From Taklimakanibacter albus (GTDB lineage: Bacteria; Pseudomonadota; Alphaproteobacteria; Rhizobiales; Aestuariivirgaceae): 64,000 bases of DNA. The translations under genes were made by a program, and so were the position numbers. Location: contig NZ_JAENHL010000004.1 of assembly GCF_016595235.1 (NCBI RefSeq), forward strand, positions 214,343 through 278,342. Reading direction: 5' to 3'. Positions 47,345 to 56,119 of this stretch are shown one piece after another. Below the pieces are notes generated by a model, which did no database searches, was not told the DNA's origin, and saw only the letters and a list, made by a program, of their open reading frames with translations. Each line of letters begins with the position of its first letter. The stretch's first letter is position 1.

Positions 47345-47581
47345 ATGGCCATGAACGCGTCCGACATCGAGCGGCTGATCAAGGAAGCTCTTCCGGATGC
47401 GCAAGTGGAGATCCGTGACCTCGCCGGCGACGGCGACCATTACGCGGCCAACGTGGTTTCGACCTCCTTTAAAGGCAAGTCACGTGTGCAGCAGCATCAG
47501 ATGATTTACGCTGCGCTCAAGGGTAGAATGGGCGGCGAACTCCATGCCTTGGCGCTGCAGACCAGCGCGCCTGAAGATTGA
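47345..47581 (+). CDS. BolA-family protein
   Basis: A 78-residue BolA/YrbA-type protein that partners a monothiol glutaredoxin in iron-sulfur cluster handling and iron sensing. [68 protein letters not shown] shows the characteristic H-Y and RVQQHQMIY segments, the latter His being a cluster ligand. ATG 47345 follows AGGAGACC. The adjacent downstream gene encodes the CGFS glutaredoxin partner. Confidence 0.94.
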   Translation: MAMNASDIERLIKEALPDAQVEIRDLAGDGDHYAANVVSTSFKGKSRVQQHQMIYAALKGRMGGELHALALQTSAPED

Positions 47582-47607
47582 GACCGGAATTTTATAGCGA
47601 GCGAAAC

Positions 47608-47928
47608 ATGACCGACATCAACACCTGGATCGACACCGAAGTGAAATCGAACGACGTCGTGCTGTTCATGAAGGGCACGCCGGACGCGCCGATGTGCGGC
47701 TTTTCCGGCCGCGTCGTGCAAATCCTCGACCATCTGGGCGCCGACTACAAAGGGATCAACATCCTCGAGTCGGGTGAACTGCGCCAGGGCATCAAGGACT
47801 ATTCCAACTGGCCGACCATCCCGCAGCTCTATGTGAAGGGTGAGTTCATCGGCGGCTGCGATATCGTCACCGAGATGTTCCAGTCGGGCGAGCTCAAGAC
47901 ACTTCTCGCCGAGAAGACCGCCGCCTGA
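47608..47928 (+). CDS. grxD: Monothiol glutaredoxin (Grx4 type)
   Basis: A 106-residue monothiol glutaredoxin with active site CGFS (Cys30), binding a [2Fe-2S] cluster with glutathione as a dimer or with BolA. Other family blocks: [47 protein letters not shown] 47608 begins the conserved TDINTWI; the in-frame TTG/GTG-like codons upstream are not conserved. It lies 26 bp after bolA, so they are co-transcribed. Confidence 0.96.
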   Translation: MTDINTWIDTEVKSNDVVLFMKGTPDAPMCGFSGRVVQILDHLGADYKGINILESGELRQGIKDYSNWPTIPQLYVKGEFIGGCDIVTEMFQSGELKTLLAEKTAA

Positions 47929-47995
47929 CGCATGGCAGGCCCCAGAGGCCGCCAATTGACGTGACTTGAGGGTTCGGGCACTCGTTGCCCGGCCC

Positions 47996-48904
47996 ATGGC
48001 CGTTCCTGCTTCAACCAGTCCCTCCTCCGCGTCGACGCTCGCTTTCCTGGCCTTGCTCGGAGCGGGTGTAGCGGTCGGCTTTTCGCCTAATCTGGCCCGT
48101 CTGTCGGACCTGGCGCCGCTCGCCTCAGGCTTCTACCGCCTCGCTCTGGCGGTTCCCGCCATCTGGCTCGCCATCATTCTGACCGGCAGCAAGCTCGAGC
48201 CTCTCTCCAGCATGCCGGTCAAGCATCGCTGGCGGCTATTCCTGGCCGGCCTCGCTTTCGCCGCCGATATCGCCTTCTGGCATCTGGCCATCGCCGAGAC
48301 CACCATCCTCGAGGCCACGCTGCTCTCCAGCACCGTGCCGATCATGGTGTCCTTCGTCTCGGTCTTCGTCTTCGGCGAGCGGCCGAAACCCCTTTTCGCC
48401 CTCGGCCTGGCGCTGGCGCTGGCCGGTGTCGTGGTTCTGGCGCTGCAGAAGACGGGCGCGCCGCAGACGCCGCCCAACCGTCTCATGGGCGGCATCTTCG
48501 CACTGCTCGCCGCCTCCTTCTTCGCCCTCTATCTGCTGCTCATCGCCACCGTCCGCCAGAGCAGCTCGACCGGCACCGTCATGTTCTATACGAGCCTGAT
48601 TTCGGCGCTGGCGATGCTGCCTTTCGCCCTGGCCATGAGCCCGACCATGCTGTCAGGCTCCCTCAATGGCTGGCTCACGCTTATCGGTCTCGCCGTCATC
48701 AGCCACGCCGGCGGCCAGGGACTGATGACCTTCGCCCTCGCCCATCTGCCGACTTCCTTCTCCTCGATGATGGGGCTGATGCAGACCGCGGTCGCGGCGA
48801 TCGTCGCCTGGGTGTTGTTCTCCGAGCCTTTGACCTTGCTGATGCTGGTGAGCGGCGCCGCGATCCTCGCCGGCATCTGGATCTGCCGCAAGGCGACGGC
48901 GTGA
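47996..48904 (+). CDS. EamA/DMT-family transporter (first of two)
   Basis: Drug/metabolite transporter superfamily protein of 302 residues with about ten helices in two EamA repeats (first about 15-150, second about 165-300), usually exporting amino acids or other metabolites. ATG 47996 (MAVPASTS). The next gene, 1 bp after its stop, is a second EamA protein of the same length; the pair may form a heterodimer or serve separate solutes. Substrate unknown. Confidence 0.88.
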   Translation: MAVPASTSPSSASTLAFLALLGAGVAVGFSPNLARLSDLAPLASGFYRLALAVPAIWLAIILTGSKLEPLSSMPVKHRWRLFLAGLAFAADIAFWHLAIAETTILEATLLSSTVPIMVSFVSVFVFGERPKPLFALGLALALAGVVVLALQKTGAPQTPPNRLMGGIFALLAASFFALYLLLIATVRQSSSTGTVMFYTSLISALAMLPFALAMSPTMLSGSLNGWLTLIGLAVISHAGGQGLMTFALAHLPTSFSSMMGLMQTAVAAIVAWVLFSEPLTLLMLVSGAAILAGIWICRKATA

Positions 48905-48905
48905 C

Positions 48906-49814
48906 ATGACGCGGCTCAAACCCTTGGCCGCCTTGCTCTTCACCATGCTGATCTGGGGCGTCACCCCGGTATTCCTGCGCTCGCTTTCGGTGGGCCTCGG
49001 GCCAGCCGACGCGCTGGTCATCCGCTACACGCCGGTGGCGCTCCTGTCGCTGGCGATCCTGCTGGCGACCGGGGGCTGGCGCATCGCGCGCGCCGACTGG
49101 CCCCGCCTCCTCGTCATCTCGCTGCTCGGCCTGTTTGGCTACAGCCTCACCTCGGTCTATGGCTTCGCCAGCGTACCGGCCGGCGTCGGCGGTCTCATTT
49201 ACGCAACACAGCCGCTGTTCATCGCCCTACTGGCCGCCATCATGCTGGGTGAGAAGCTCACGCCTCAGGTGATCGCGGGCTTCGCCCTGGCCCTCATCGG
49301 CACCAGCCTCCTCTTCTGGGACGATCTCGCCGGCGGCGGGACGGCGGGCTCCTCGATCACCGGCATGCTGCTCCTGGTCTTCGCCTGCTTTATCTGGGGC
49401 TTCTATTCGGTGCCGGCCAAGGCGCTCGTTCTGCGCTACGGCACCTTGAACACGACCACCTTGAGCCTGTTCATCGGCACCTTGCCGATGCTGGCGCTCG
49501 CGTCGCCGCGCACGCTGGAAACGGTCGCCGCCATGACGCCGCGGCTATGGGCCGAAATCGCTTTCCTGGCTTTCGCTTCGACCTTCATCGCGATGTTCTC
49601 CTGGACCTATGCGACCTCCCGCCTGCCGGCCGCGACCACCGGCGCCTTTCTTTATCTGATCCCGGTCATCGCGGTTCTCGCCGGCACCTTGATGCTGGAA
49701 GAAGCCGTGACGCTTAACATGGTCCTGGGCGGGCTGCTCATCCTGGGCGGGGTCGCCTTTGCCCAGCTCGGGCAGCGCCTGAGGCGGGTCCGGCATGAGC
49801 AGAACGCAGTTTGA
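48906..49814 (+). CDS. EamA/DMT-family transporter (second of two)
   Basis: Ten-helix DMT-type transporter, 302 residues, two EamA repeats (LAALLFTMLIWGVTPVFLRSLSVGLGP..., and after about residue 155 a second set with GFYSVPAKALVLRYG and TTGAFLYLIPVIAVLAGTLMLEE). The E-E close to the last helices is typical. Similar in length and plan to the preceding gene but clearly divergent, so an old duplication if any. Substrate unknown. Confidence 0.88.
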   Translation: MTRLKPLAALLFTMLIWGVTPVFLRSLSVGLGPADALVIRYTPVALLSLAILLATGGWRIARADWPRLLVISLLGLFGYSLTSVYGFASVPAGVGGLIYATQPLFIALLAAIMLGEKLTPQVIAGFALALIGTSLLFWDDLAGGGTAGSSITGMLLLVFACFIWGFYSVPAKALVLRYGTLNTTTLSLFIGTLPMLALASPRTLETVAAMTPRLWAEIAFLAFASTFIAMFSWTYATSRLPAATTGAFLYLIPVIAVLAGTLMLEEAVTLNMVLGGLLILGGVAFAQLGQRLRRVRHEQNAV

Positions 49815-49862
49815 CCAACCTGCGGCTGCGCCTATCTTGCGTCGCCCAACTTTGAGGCAGTC

Positions 49863-51107
49863 ATGACCGAAGCGTCCCTGAAGCGGCCCACGCCCTGGTA
49901 TTACCTTCCCGCCGTAATCATCGTTTCCGGCTGCCTTGTCGCCATGGTCAATTTCGGCGTGCGCTCGACCTTCGGCCTGTTCACGACGCCGATCTCCGAA
50001 TTGCATGCCTGGCCGCGCGAGATCTACAGCATCGCCATCGCGCTGCAGAATCTCCTCTGGGGTGTCGCCACCCCGATCGCCGGCGCCTTCGCCGACCGTT
50101 ACGGCAGCGCCCGCGTTCTCATGGTCGGTGCCGTTTTCTACGCCATCGGCACCCTCATCATGGCAAGCGCCGGCACCCCGGCCATGCTCTATCTGGGCGG
50201 CGGCGTCCTCGTCGGCATCGGCATCGCCGCCTCGTCCTTCGGTATCGTCATGGCCGCCTTCGGCCGCCTGGTGCCGCCGGAGAAACGCTCCTGGGCCTTC
50301 GGCATCGCCACCGCCGCGGGCTCGATGGGCCAGTTCGTCTTCGCCACGTCGGGGGGCGCCCTCATCTCGGTCTTCGGCTGGTACGAGGCCTTGAACATCC
50401 TGGGCCTGTGCTCACTGCTCATCATCATCTTCGCCTATCCCCTGATGGCGCAGAACACGTCGAAAAGTGCGGTGCCTTTGGGCGAGACCGAAATGAGCAT
50501 GCGCGAGGCCATCCGCTATGCCTTCCGCAACCGCTCCTACAATCTTCTCACCGCCGGCTTTTTCGTCTGCGGCTTCCAGCTCGCTTTCGTCACCGTGCAT
50601 CTGCCGCCCTATCTCGCCGAGCACGGCATCAGCGCCAGCTTCGCCGGCATCGCCATGGGCGCCATCGGCCTGTTCAATGTCGTCGGGTCCTATTACTCGG
50701 GCGTCATCGGCGGCAAATATCCCAAGCGCATCCCGTTGAGCATCATCTATGTGCTGCGCTCGATCGCCGTGGTGGCCTTCATCACCATGCCGATCACCAA
50801 TGTGTCGACGATCATCTTCACCGCTTCGCTCGGTGTCTTGTGGCTGTCGACCGTGCCCCTGACCATGGGCCTCGTCACCGTGATGTTCGGCACCCGTTAC
50901 ATGGCGACGCTTTATGGCTTCGTTTTCCTCAGCCATCAGGTCGGCTCGTTCTTCGGCGTCTGGCTCGGCGGCCGTCTCTATGACCAGTTCGGCTCCTATG
51001 ATCCGGTCTGGTGGATGGGCGCAGCGCTCGGCATCTTCGCGGCGATCGTGCATTTGCCGATCCGCGAGCAGCGCTCCGACAAATTCGCGCAGCCGCAACC
51101 GGTATGA
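49863..51107 (+). CDS. MFS transporter
   Basis: Major facilitator of 414 residues with 12 hydrophobic helices. The loop 2-3 motif is FADRYGSARVLMVGA, and the protein resembles the monocarboxylate/oxalate-formate antiporter group (RSTFGLFTTPISELHAWPREIYSIAIALQNLLWGVATPIAG). It ends with 4-bp overlap of the next small gene (ATGA). Substrate unknown; uptake of an organic acid is a guess. Confidence 0.88.
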   Translation: MTEASLKRPTPWYYLPAVIIVSGCLVAMVNFGVRSTFGLFTTPISELHAWPREIYSIAIALQNLLWGVATPIAGAFADRYGSARVLMVGAVFYAIGTLIMASAGTPAMLYLGGGVLVGIGIAASSFGIVMAAFGRLVPPEKRSWAFGIATAAGSMGQFVFATSGGALISVFGWYEALNILGLCSLLIIIFAYPLMAQNTSKSAVPLGETEMSMREAIRYAFRNRSYNLLTAGFFVCGFQLAFVTVHLPPYLAEHGISASFAGIAMGAIGLFNVVGSYYSGVIGGKYPKRIPLSIIYVLRSIAVVAFITMPITNVSTIIFTASLGVLWLSTVPLTMGLVTVMFGTRYMATLYGFVFLSHQVGSFFGVWLGGRLYDQFGSYDPVWWMGAALGIFAAIVHLPIREQRSDKFAQPQPV

Positions 51108-51487
51108 CGGCGGACTGGCCCGGTCATCGCTTCGCGCTGGCCTTCGGCGCCATCATCCTCGTTCTGTGGCTCGTGGTGATGGCCGTCATGATGCGCCAGG
51201 CGGCCCTGCCTCCCGAGGCGGCGGGGCCCCTGCTCGCCGTCTTCGAGCCGGGCACCAGCCAGGACGACATCTTCACGCGCATCGTCGCCGCCAACGGCAA
51301 GCCGATGCGTAGCGCCGGTTTCGACTTCGTCTGGCTGGTCCAGGGCGCCGAGCCCGGCCTCGCCGGAAGGCTCGAGGCGCAAGGCGCCATCGGTACCTAT
51401 GGCGAATTGCCCTTCAACACCTCGCTCGCCGGCTGCTTCGCTTTCGCCGACGCCAAGGTTGTCGAGGTCTTCTCGCTCCGGCCTTGA
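51104..51487 (+). CDS. Small single-pass membrane protein of unknown function
   Basis: A 127-residue protein with one membrane helix (about 13-33) and a soluble C-terminal domain of about 90 residues ending ADAKVVEVFSLRP. ATG 51104 overlaps the MFS stop by 4 bp, so translation is coupled; an upstream in-frame ATG at 51011 only extends into the MFS gene. I do not recognise a family. The place suggests a role alongside the transporter, but nothing in the sequence shows it. Confidence 0.65.
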   Translation: MTADWPGHRFALAFGAIILVLWLVVMAVMMRQAALPPEAAGPLLAVFEPGTSQDDIFTRIVAANGKPMRSAGFDFVWLVQGAEPGLAGRLEAQGAIGTYGELPFNTSLAGCFAFADAKVVEVFSLRP

Positions 51488-51491
51488 CCGA

Positions 51492-51523
51492 GTTGGCAGC
51501 ACTCTTCAAGGCACGCTGCCAAC
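51492..51523. terminator. Inverted repeat after the MFS operon
   Basis: TTGGCAGC (51493-51500) and GCTGCCAA (51515-51522), an 8-bp perfect stem (9 with flanking G/C) 5 bp after the stop. The loop is 14 bases and no T-run follows directly, so it is a weak terminator candidate. The remaining 100 bp up to the usg gene are AT-richer and likely hold its promoter. Confidence 0.4.
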
Positions 51524-51622
51524 CTCTTGAAAAACAATTGTTAAATCAATCTTCATGACCTTGACCTAAGATCATCGCCGCAACATGTTTGGTTCGGCGC
51601 TGCTTATCCAGGAGGATTGGCG

Positions 51623-51892
51623 ATGATCGACAGAGCCTTTGAAGGTCAGTTGCGTGGCTGGTCGCTGACGACCGCGGAAATCATGTACCGTCTCCCCGAT
51701 CATCGCGACATCGTGCAGCTGTTCCTCTGGCAGGACTACGACATGGCGCCAAAATTCCCGCGCCTCATCAAGTTCCTGGATTTCTGGGCGCATAATCTCG
51801 ACGGCCCCCTCTGCGAGGTCCGCGTTGCGCATTCCGCCATCGTCGGTCCGGCGGAGATGCGCTATGTCGGCAGCGAGTGGCGGCTTCACTAG
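51623..51892 (+). CDS. Usg-family protein
   Basis: An 89-residue conserved alphaproteobacterial protein, named for its discovery upstream of a trp gene. The sequence LRGWSLTTAEIMYRLPDHRDIVQLFLWQDYDMAPKFPRLIKFLDFWAHNLDGPLCEVRVAH is typical. No catalytic motif is known and the role is unclear. ATG 51623 has GGAGG at the right distance (51611-51615); an in-frame TTG six bases earlier is not needed. Apparently its own transcription unit. Confidence 0.85.
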   Translation: MIDRAFEGQLRGWSLTTAEIMYRLPDHRDIVQLFLWQDYDMAPKFPRLIKFLDFWAHNLDGPLCEVRVAHSAIVGPAEMRYVGSEWRLH

Positions 51893-51903
51893 CACAAACA
51901 ACT

Positions 51904-52000
51904 CGTCATGGCCGCCCTTGAGGCGGCCATCCAGCGTTTCAATACAACAACCGCATGGCGTCAAGACTGGATGGCCGGGTCGAAGCCCGGCCATGACGGG
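51904..52000. repeat. Pair of inverted palindromic units (ATGGCCG type)
   Basis: Unit 1: ATGGCCGCC / GGCGGCCAT hairpin (about 51908-51930) flanked by CGTC and CCAGCG. Unit 2 in opposite orientation: ATGGCCGGG / CCCGGCCAT hairpin (about 51971-51994) flanked by CTGG and GACGGG. The two units are about 30 bp apart and mirror each other, as in BIME elements. They fill the gap between convergent genes. Confidence 0.7.
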
Positions 52001-52013
52001 CTGAGAGATCGCC

Positions 52014-52772
52014 TCAGGAGAACACGATTCCACCATCGACATTGAGCGTCTGGCCGGTGACGAAGGCGCTGTCGTCAGAGCAGAAGAAGGCGACCGGGCC
52101 CACCACGTCTTCGGGATCGCCGATGCGCGCCATGGCGGTCTTGGCGGACCAGGCGGCGCGGATCTGCGGATCGTCGAGATTGACGCGCCCCATGTCGGTG
52201 AGAATGATGCCCGGGCACACGCAATTGGCGGTGATGCCGATCGGTCCGAGCTCCTGCGCCAACACGCGGGTGAAGCCCATCACCGCCGCTTTCGACGCCG
52301 AATAATGCGCCTGCTCCGGCGCACCGTGTTTGCCGCCGATCGAAGCGATATTGCAGATCCGGCCATAGGCCTGTTTTTTCATCAGCGGCAATACCGCCTG
52401 GATGACCAGGAACGTGCCCTTGGCGTTCACATCCATGACGCTGTCCCAATGCGCCTCGGCGAGAGTCTCGACCGGCGAGGCGATGAGAATGCCGGCATTA
52501 TTGACGACGGCGTGGATGGAACCAAGCTCAGCCACGGCTTTCGCCACCATCGCCTCGACCTCGGCCTTCGCCGATACATCGGCGTGAAGAGCCACGGCGC
52601 GAACGCCGGATGAGCGCGCTTCGGCGGCGACCTCATCGAGTGCCTTCGCCTGGCGCGGAATATCGTTCAAAGCGAGATCATAGCCGCGTTTGGCGAGCCC
52701 TAGCGCAATAGCGCGTCCAATGCCCCGGCTCGCGCCCGTCACTAGCGCCACACGCTTCTGTCCACCGCTCAT
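52014..52772 (-). CDS. SDR-family NAD(P)-dependent oxidoreductase
   Basis: Short-chain dehydrogenase/reductase, 252 residues, classical type. Cofactor motif TGASRGIG (12-19), NNAGI, active-site Tyr157-x3-Lys161 in YSASK, and C-terminal GQTLNVDGGI. FabG/3-oxoacyl or sugar-alcohol reductases share this pattern, so the substrate is open; in this operon oxidation of a polyol or sugar is more likely than fatty acid synthesis. Last gene of the nine-gene minus-strand operon, 11 bp after the FGGY kinase. Confidence 0.9.
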   Translation of the reverse strand: MSGGQKRVALVTGASRGIGRAIALGLAKRGYDLALNDIPRQAKALDEVAAEARSSGVRAVALHADVSAKAEVEAMVAKAVAELGSIHAVVNNAGILIASPVETLAEAHWDSVMDVNAKGTFLVIQAVLPLMKKQAYGRICNIASIGGKHGAPEQAHYSASKAAVMGFTRVLAQELGPIGITANCVCPGIILTDMGRVNLDDPQIRAAWSAKTAMARIGDPEDVVGPVAFFCSDDSAFVTGQTLNVDGGIVFS

Positions 52773-52783
52773 TATTTTCTCCT

Positions 52784-54274
52784 TTACCCAAGCACGGATT
52801 TGAGCGCCGGATAGAGCGCCTTGTACCGTTGGTAGATGTCTTCATAGAGCTTCGCCTCGCGCGCGCGGGGTTCGACCATCCGGCCCGGCCGGACCATCGC
52901 CGCGATGCCGTCATCGATCGAGGCGAAGCGCCCTGCTCCATGTGCGGCCAATACCGCCGAGCCGGTCGAAGGCGCATCGGGCGATGCCGGAATGCGCACC
53001 GGCACGCCCGCCGTGTCGGCATGGATCTGAATCCACAAGGGCGACGCCGTGGCGCCGCCGCCGGCGGTGATTTCAGTGCTGCTGTAACCGCCGGCCTTGA
53101 AGGCATCGAGAATGGTGCGGGTGCCGAAGCCGATGCCTTCCATGACGGCGCGGAAAATGTGATGCGGCTCATGCGCCAGCGTCAGGCCGACAATGGCGCC
53201 GCGTGACAAAGGATCGGTATAGGGCGTGCGGTTGCCCTGGAAATGATCCTGCACGATGACGCCGTCACAACCGGGCTCAAGCGTCTCGGCCTTGCGGTTC
53301 ATCTCGGCGAGATCGAGCGTCCCGCCGGTGAGGCGTTTCAGCCAGTTGATGATCGATCCGGTGGAGGTCTGGCCGCCTTCGACGATCCAGCGCCCCGGAT
53401 AGACGATGTCGGGATAAGCGCCCCACACGCCCGGCGCATGGATTGGCGCTTCGGTGACGCCGAACTGCAGATGCGACGACCCGGTGATGAGCGCGAGTTG
53501 ACCGGGCTTCGCGACACCAAGCCCGATCATGCCGATCAGCGCATCGGCGCCACCCTGTACGACCTTCACCTTGGTGCTCAAGCCCAGCTCGGCCGCCGCC
53601 GCGAGCGTCAGCGTGCCGACCACCTGGCCCGGCGCGATGACGCGTTGTGGCCATTTGCGTTCGAGCTCGGCGAGGTCCAGCTTCTCCAATATGCCGCGCG
53701 CCCAGCCGCCATCGCGGCTCGAATAATGCCAGCGCAGGCCGGCGTTATCGAGCGAGGCGCAGCGTTCGCCGGTGAGCCTGAGATTGAGGAAATCCTGATA
53801 TTCGCAGATCGTCTCGGCGGCGGCGAAGATGGTCGGCTCGTTGCGTTTGAGCCACAACGCCTTGGGGATCATCCATTCGGCGGAGACCGGCCCCTTGCCG
53901 GCGCCATTGAGGGCGAGCCTGGTATCGCCGGTGGCGAGCACCGCGTCGGCCTCGGCATAAGCGCGCACATCCATCCACAGGAGCGCGGGTCTGAGAGCCC
54001 GTCCCTGCTTGTCGAGGGCTACGACGGTGCAGGATGTGGTGGCGAAGGCCATGGCTTCGATCTGGCCCGAATCGATACCCGCTTCTGCGATGGCGCCGCG
54101 CGTCGCCTGGATCAGCGCCCGCCACCAGTCTTCGGGATTCTGCTCGGCCCGGGCGCCCGGAGAGAATTTGGTCTCATAAGGCACCGCCTTGGAGCCGAGA
54201 CAGGTACCGCTAAGATCATAGATGCGCGCCCTGAGGCTTTCGGTCCCGCCATCCGCCGTCAGATAATAGGCCAT
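52784..54274 (-). CDS. FGGY-family carbohydrate kinase
   Basis: Sugar kinase of 496 residues, two actin-like domains. N-terminal phosphate loop ADGGTESLRARIYD, catalytic Asp region LLWMDVRAYAEA, and C-terminal ATP-binding HFQGNRTPYTDPLSRGAIVGL and EITAGGGATASPLWIQIHADTAGVPV. It phosphorylates a sugar, ketose or polyol brought in by the ABC importer. Among FGGY enzymes it could resemble ribulokinase, erythritol kinase or the AI-2 kinase LsrK; I cannot decide from sequence. Follows the CMD gene by 20 bp. Confidence 0.9.
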   Translation of the reverse strand: MAYYLTADGGTESLRARIYDLSGTCLGSKAVPYETKFSPGARAEQNPEDWWRALIQATRGAIAEAGIDSGQIEAMAFATTSCTVVALDKQGRALRPALLWMDVRAYAEADAVLATGDTRLALNGAGKGPVSAEWMIPKALWLKRNEPTIFAAAETICEYQDFLNLRLTGERCASLDNAGLRWHYSSRDGGWARGILEKLDLAELERKWPQRVIAPGQVVGTLTLAAAAELGLSTKVKVVQGGADALIGMIGLGVAKPGQLALITGSSHLQFGVTEAPIHAPGVWGAYPDIVYPGRWIVEGGQTSTGSIINWLKRLTGGTLDLAEMNRKAETLEPGCDGVIVQDHFQGNRTPYTDPLSRGAIVGLTLAHEPHHIFRAVMEGIGFGTRTILDAFKAGGYSSTEITAGGGATASPLWIQIHADTAGVPVRIPASPDAPSTGSAVLAAHGAGRFASIDDGIAAMVRPGRMVEPRAREAKLYEDIYQRYKALYPALKSVLG

Positions 54275-54294
54275 TCGCTCCTCCCTCTATTTTC

Positions 54295-54630
54295 TCACGC
54301 CAGGCCGCGAAATGCCTCCAGCGCCTTACCCGCATACATCACGGCAGGGCCGCCGCCCATCTCGACTGCCACTTCGAGCGCTTCGACGAGAGAGGCTTCC
54401 TCCGCCCCATGCCGGCGCGCCGCATCGACATGATAGAGGATGCAATCCTCGCAGCCCTTGGCGACCGAGATCGCCACCGCCATCAGCTCCTTCTGCGCGG
54501 CGCTGAACTGACCGGGCGTCGTGGCGACGCGGCTCACTTCGGCGAAACCTTTCATCACACCGGGGCTCGTTTTGGCGAAGAGGCCGAGCCGCGTCTTGGC
54601 GGCGGCGAGCGCTTGCTTGGGATCAGCCAT
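54295..54630 (-). CDS. Carboxymuconolactone decarboxylase/AhpD-family protein
   Basis: A 111-residue all-helical protein. CEDCILYHVDAARRHGA carries the AhpD-like redox CxxC and its downstream His, with a preceding KELMAVAISVAKG. AhpD proteins reduce lipoyl groups and link dihydrolipoamide-containing complexes to peroxide defence, so placement next to an E2 with two lipoyl domains is meaningful. ATG 54630 overlaps the E2 stop by 8 bp. Partner role is inferred from context and the CxxC motif. Confidence 0.87.
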   Translation of the reverse strand: MADPKQALAAAKTRLGLFAKTSPGVMKGFAEVSRVATTPGQFSAAQKELMAVAISVAKGCEDCILYHVDAARRHGAEEASLVEALEVAVEMGGGPAVMYAGKALEAFRGLA

Positions 54631-56119
54631 GGGCAACTCCTGTCAGAAGGGAAATGGTTTCACGCGGCAGGTCCCAATGCGGCATGTGGCCGGCGGGAAG
54701 GAAATGTATTGCGACCGCCGACGGCAGGTTGAAGGCGTGGTTTGCCGGAATGACACGATCGTCCGTACCGATCAGCGCCTTGACCGGCAGGGTCTCGGCG
54801 AGCTTGGCGAGCGGCCTCAATATGTCGACCTTCTGACCTTGCGGCCCGACCAGAGCCTGCGCCAGCGCCTTGAGCCGGCCTTGCGCCAGCTGCGCCGCCA
54901 GCGTGGTCAGCGCCTTGTCGGACAGGCCGTCAGCCTTAGGCCCGAGCAGACGCAGAAGATGTGCCACTTCGCCCGAGGTCGTCGCTTCCGCCATGCCGTG
55001 GATGAAGCCGCCGTCGATCTCGCGGCCGGTGCCGGCCGGCGCGATCAGCGTCAGGCTCTTGATCTTGCCGCCGAGGCGCTCGGCGATCCCTGTCGCAACG
55101 GCGCCGCCCAGCGAATGGCCGACGAGATGCAACCCGCCCGGCAATCCATTGGCGAAACCTGTCATCGCCGTGACGAGATCATCAAGGCCCTGCGCTTCGG
55201 CCTCGGTCGCACCATGTCCCGGCAGATCCGGCACGATCGCCGTGTGCCCGGCACGCGCAATGCCGCTCGCTGTCGCCACCCAGCTGCTGCGGTCACCGGC
55301 GAAGCCATGGATCAGCAGGAAGGTCTCTCCCCCTTCTCCGAGCTTGTCGAAGGCGATGCCTGTCGGCGCCTGCGTGGCTTGTTCGACGTCACGCTGCTCG
55401 ATGCGGCCACGCCGCCCCGTGCCTTTGATGTTATCAAGCGAGACACCGGCCTTGCGCGCCATGCGCCGGGCCACCGGCGTCGCACGCTGGCGGGCATCCG
55501 CCGCGGCCGGCTTGTATGTCTTGGGCGACGGTACCGGCTTGGCTTCCACTGGCGCGACCGGCGCGCTCACCGGTGTTTCCACCTCGCCGATCACTTCCGC
55601 GATCGGTGCGCCCACCGGCTGGCGCGACCCTTCCGCCGCCAGGATCTTCACGAGCTTGCCGTCGGACAAAGCCGGCACTTCCGCCGCCGTCTTGTCGGTC
55701 TCGATCTCGAGAATGGCTTGCCCGCGCGCATACGGAGCGCCCTCCGCCACCAGCCAGCGGATGACGACACCTTCCGTCATCGTCTCGCCGAGCCGCGGCA
55801 TGGCGAGGATCGCCGTGCCGGCATCCGGCTGGGACTGCTGAGGCGCCCCCGCGGCCTCGCTATCCCACTCTTCGGATGCCGTCACGGTGACCTCGGCGAT
55901 CGGCGCGCCGACAGCAACGCGATCGCCAGGAGCAACCAATGTCTTTTCGATAGTGCCGTCGCCGAGGGCCGGATATTCGACCACGGTCTTGTCGGTCTCG
56001 ATCTCGAGGATCGCCGCGCCGCGCTGAAACTTCTGTCCCGGCGCCACCAGCCAGCCGACGATGGTCCCCTCATCCATCGTCTCGCCGAGGCGCGGCATGG
56101 TGAGTGTGCGCTTCGTCAT
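54623..56119 (-). CDS. AcoC-like E2: two lipoyl domains, subunit-binding domain and alpha/beta-hydrolase
   Basis: A 498-residue protein: lipoyl domains at about 5-80 and 103-178 (lipoylated Lys44 and Lys143, each in ETDKT), a peripheral subunit-binding domain (about 210-247, ATPVARRMARKAGV), then an alpha/beta-hydrolase (about 255-498) with GHSLGG (nucleophile Ser336) and a distal GTDDRVIPANHA and GHMPHWD. The usual CoA-acyltransferase catalytic domain is missing; instead a hydrolase fold occupies its place, as described for acetoin dehydrogenase E2 (AcoC) proteins. ATG 56119 overlaps the E1-beta stop (ATGA). Acyl transfer or release mechanism is uncertain. Confidence 0.9.
   Translation of the reverse strand: MTKRTLTMPRLGETMDEGTIVGWLVAPGQKFQRGAAILEIETDKTVVEYPALGDGTIEKTLVAPGDRVAVGAPIAEVTVTASEEWDSEAAGAPQQSQPDAGTAILAMPRLGETMTEGVVIRWLVAEGAPYARGQAILEIETDKTAAEVPALSDGKLVKILAAEGSRQPVGAPIAEVIGEVETPVSAPVAPVEAKPVPSPKTYKPAAADARQRATPVARRMARKAGVSLDNIKGTGRRGRIEQRDVEQATQAPTGIAFDKLGEGGETFLLIHGFAGDRSSWVATASGIARAGHTAIVPDLPGHGATEAEAQGLDDLVTAMTGFANGLPGGLHLVGHSLGGAVATGIAERLGGKIKSLTLIAPAGTGREIDGGFIHGMAEATTSGEVAHLLRLLGPKADGLSDKALTTLAAQLAQGRLKALAQALVGPQGQKVDILRPLAKLAETLPVKALIGTDDRVIPANHAFNLPSAVAIHFLPAGHMPHWDLPRETISLLTGVAHG

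Noticed and set aside
52784-54274. Naming the FGGY kinase as LsrK or EryA
   Set aside because: The regulator and transporter suit either system, but no LsrF/LsrG or EryB/EryC partner is present, so a specific name is not justified.
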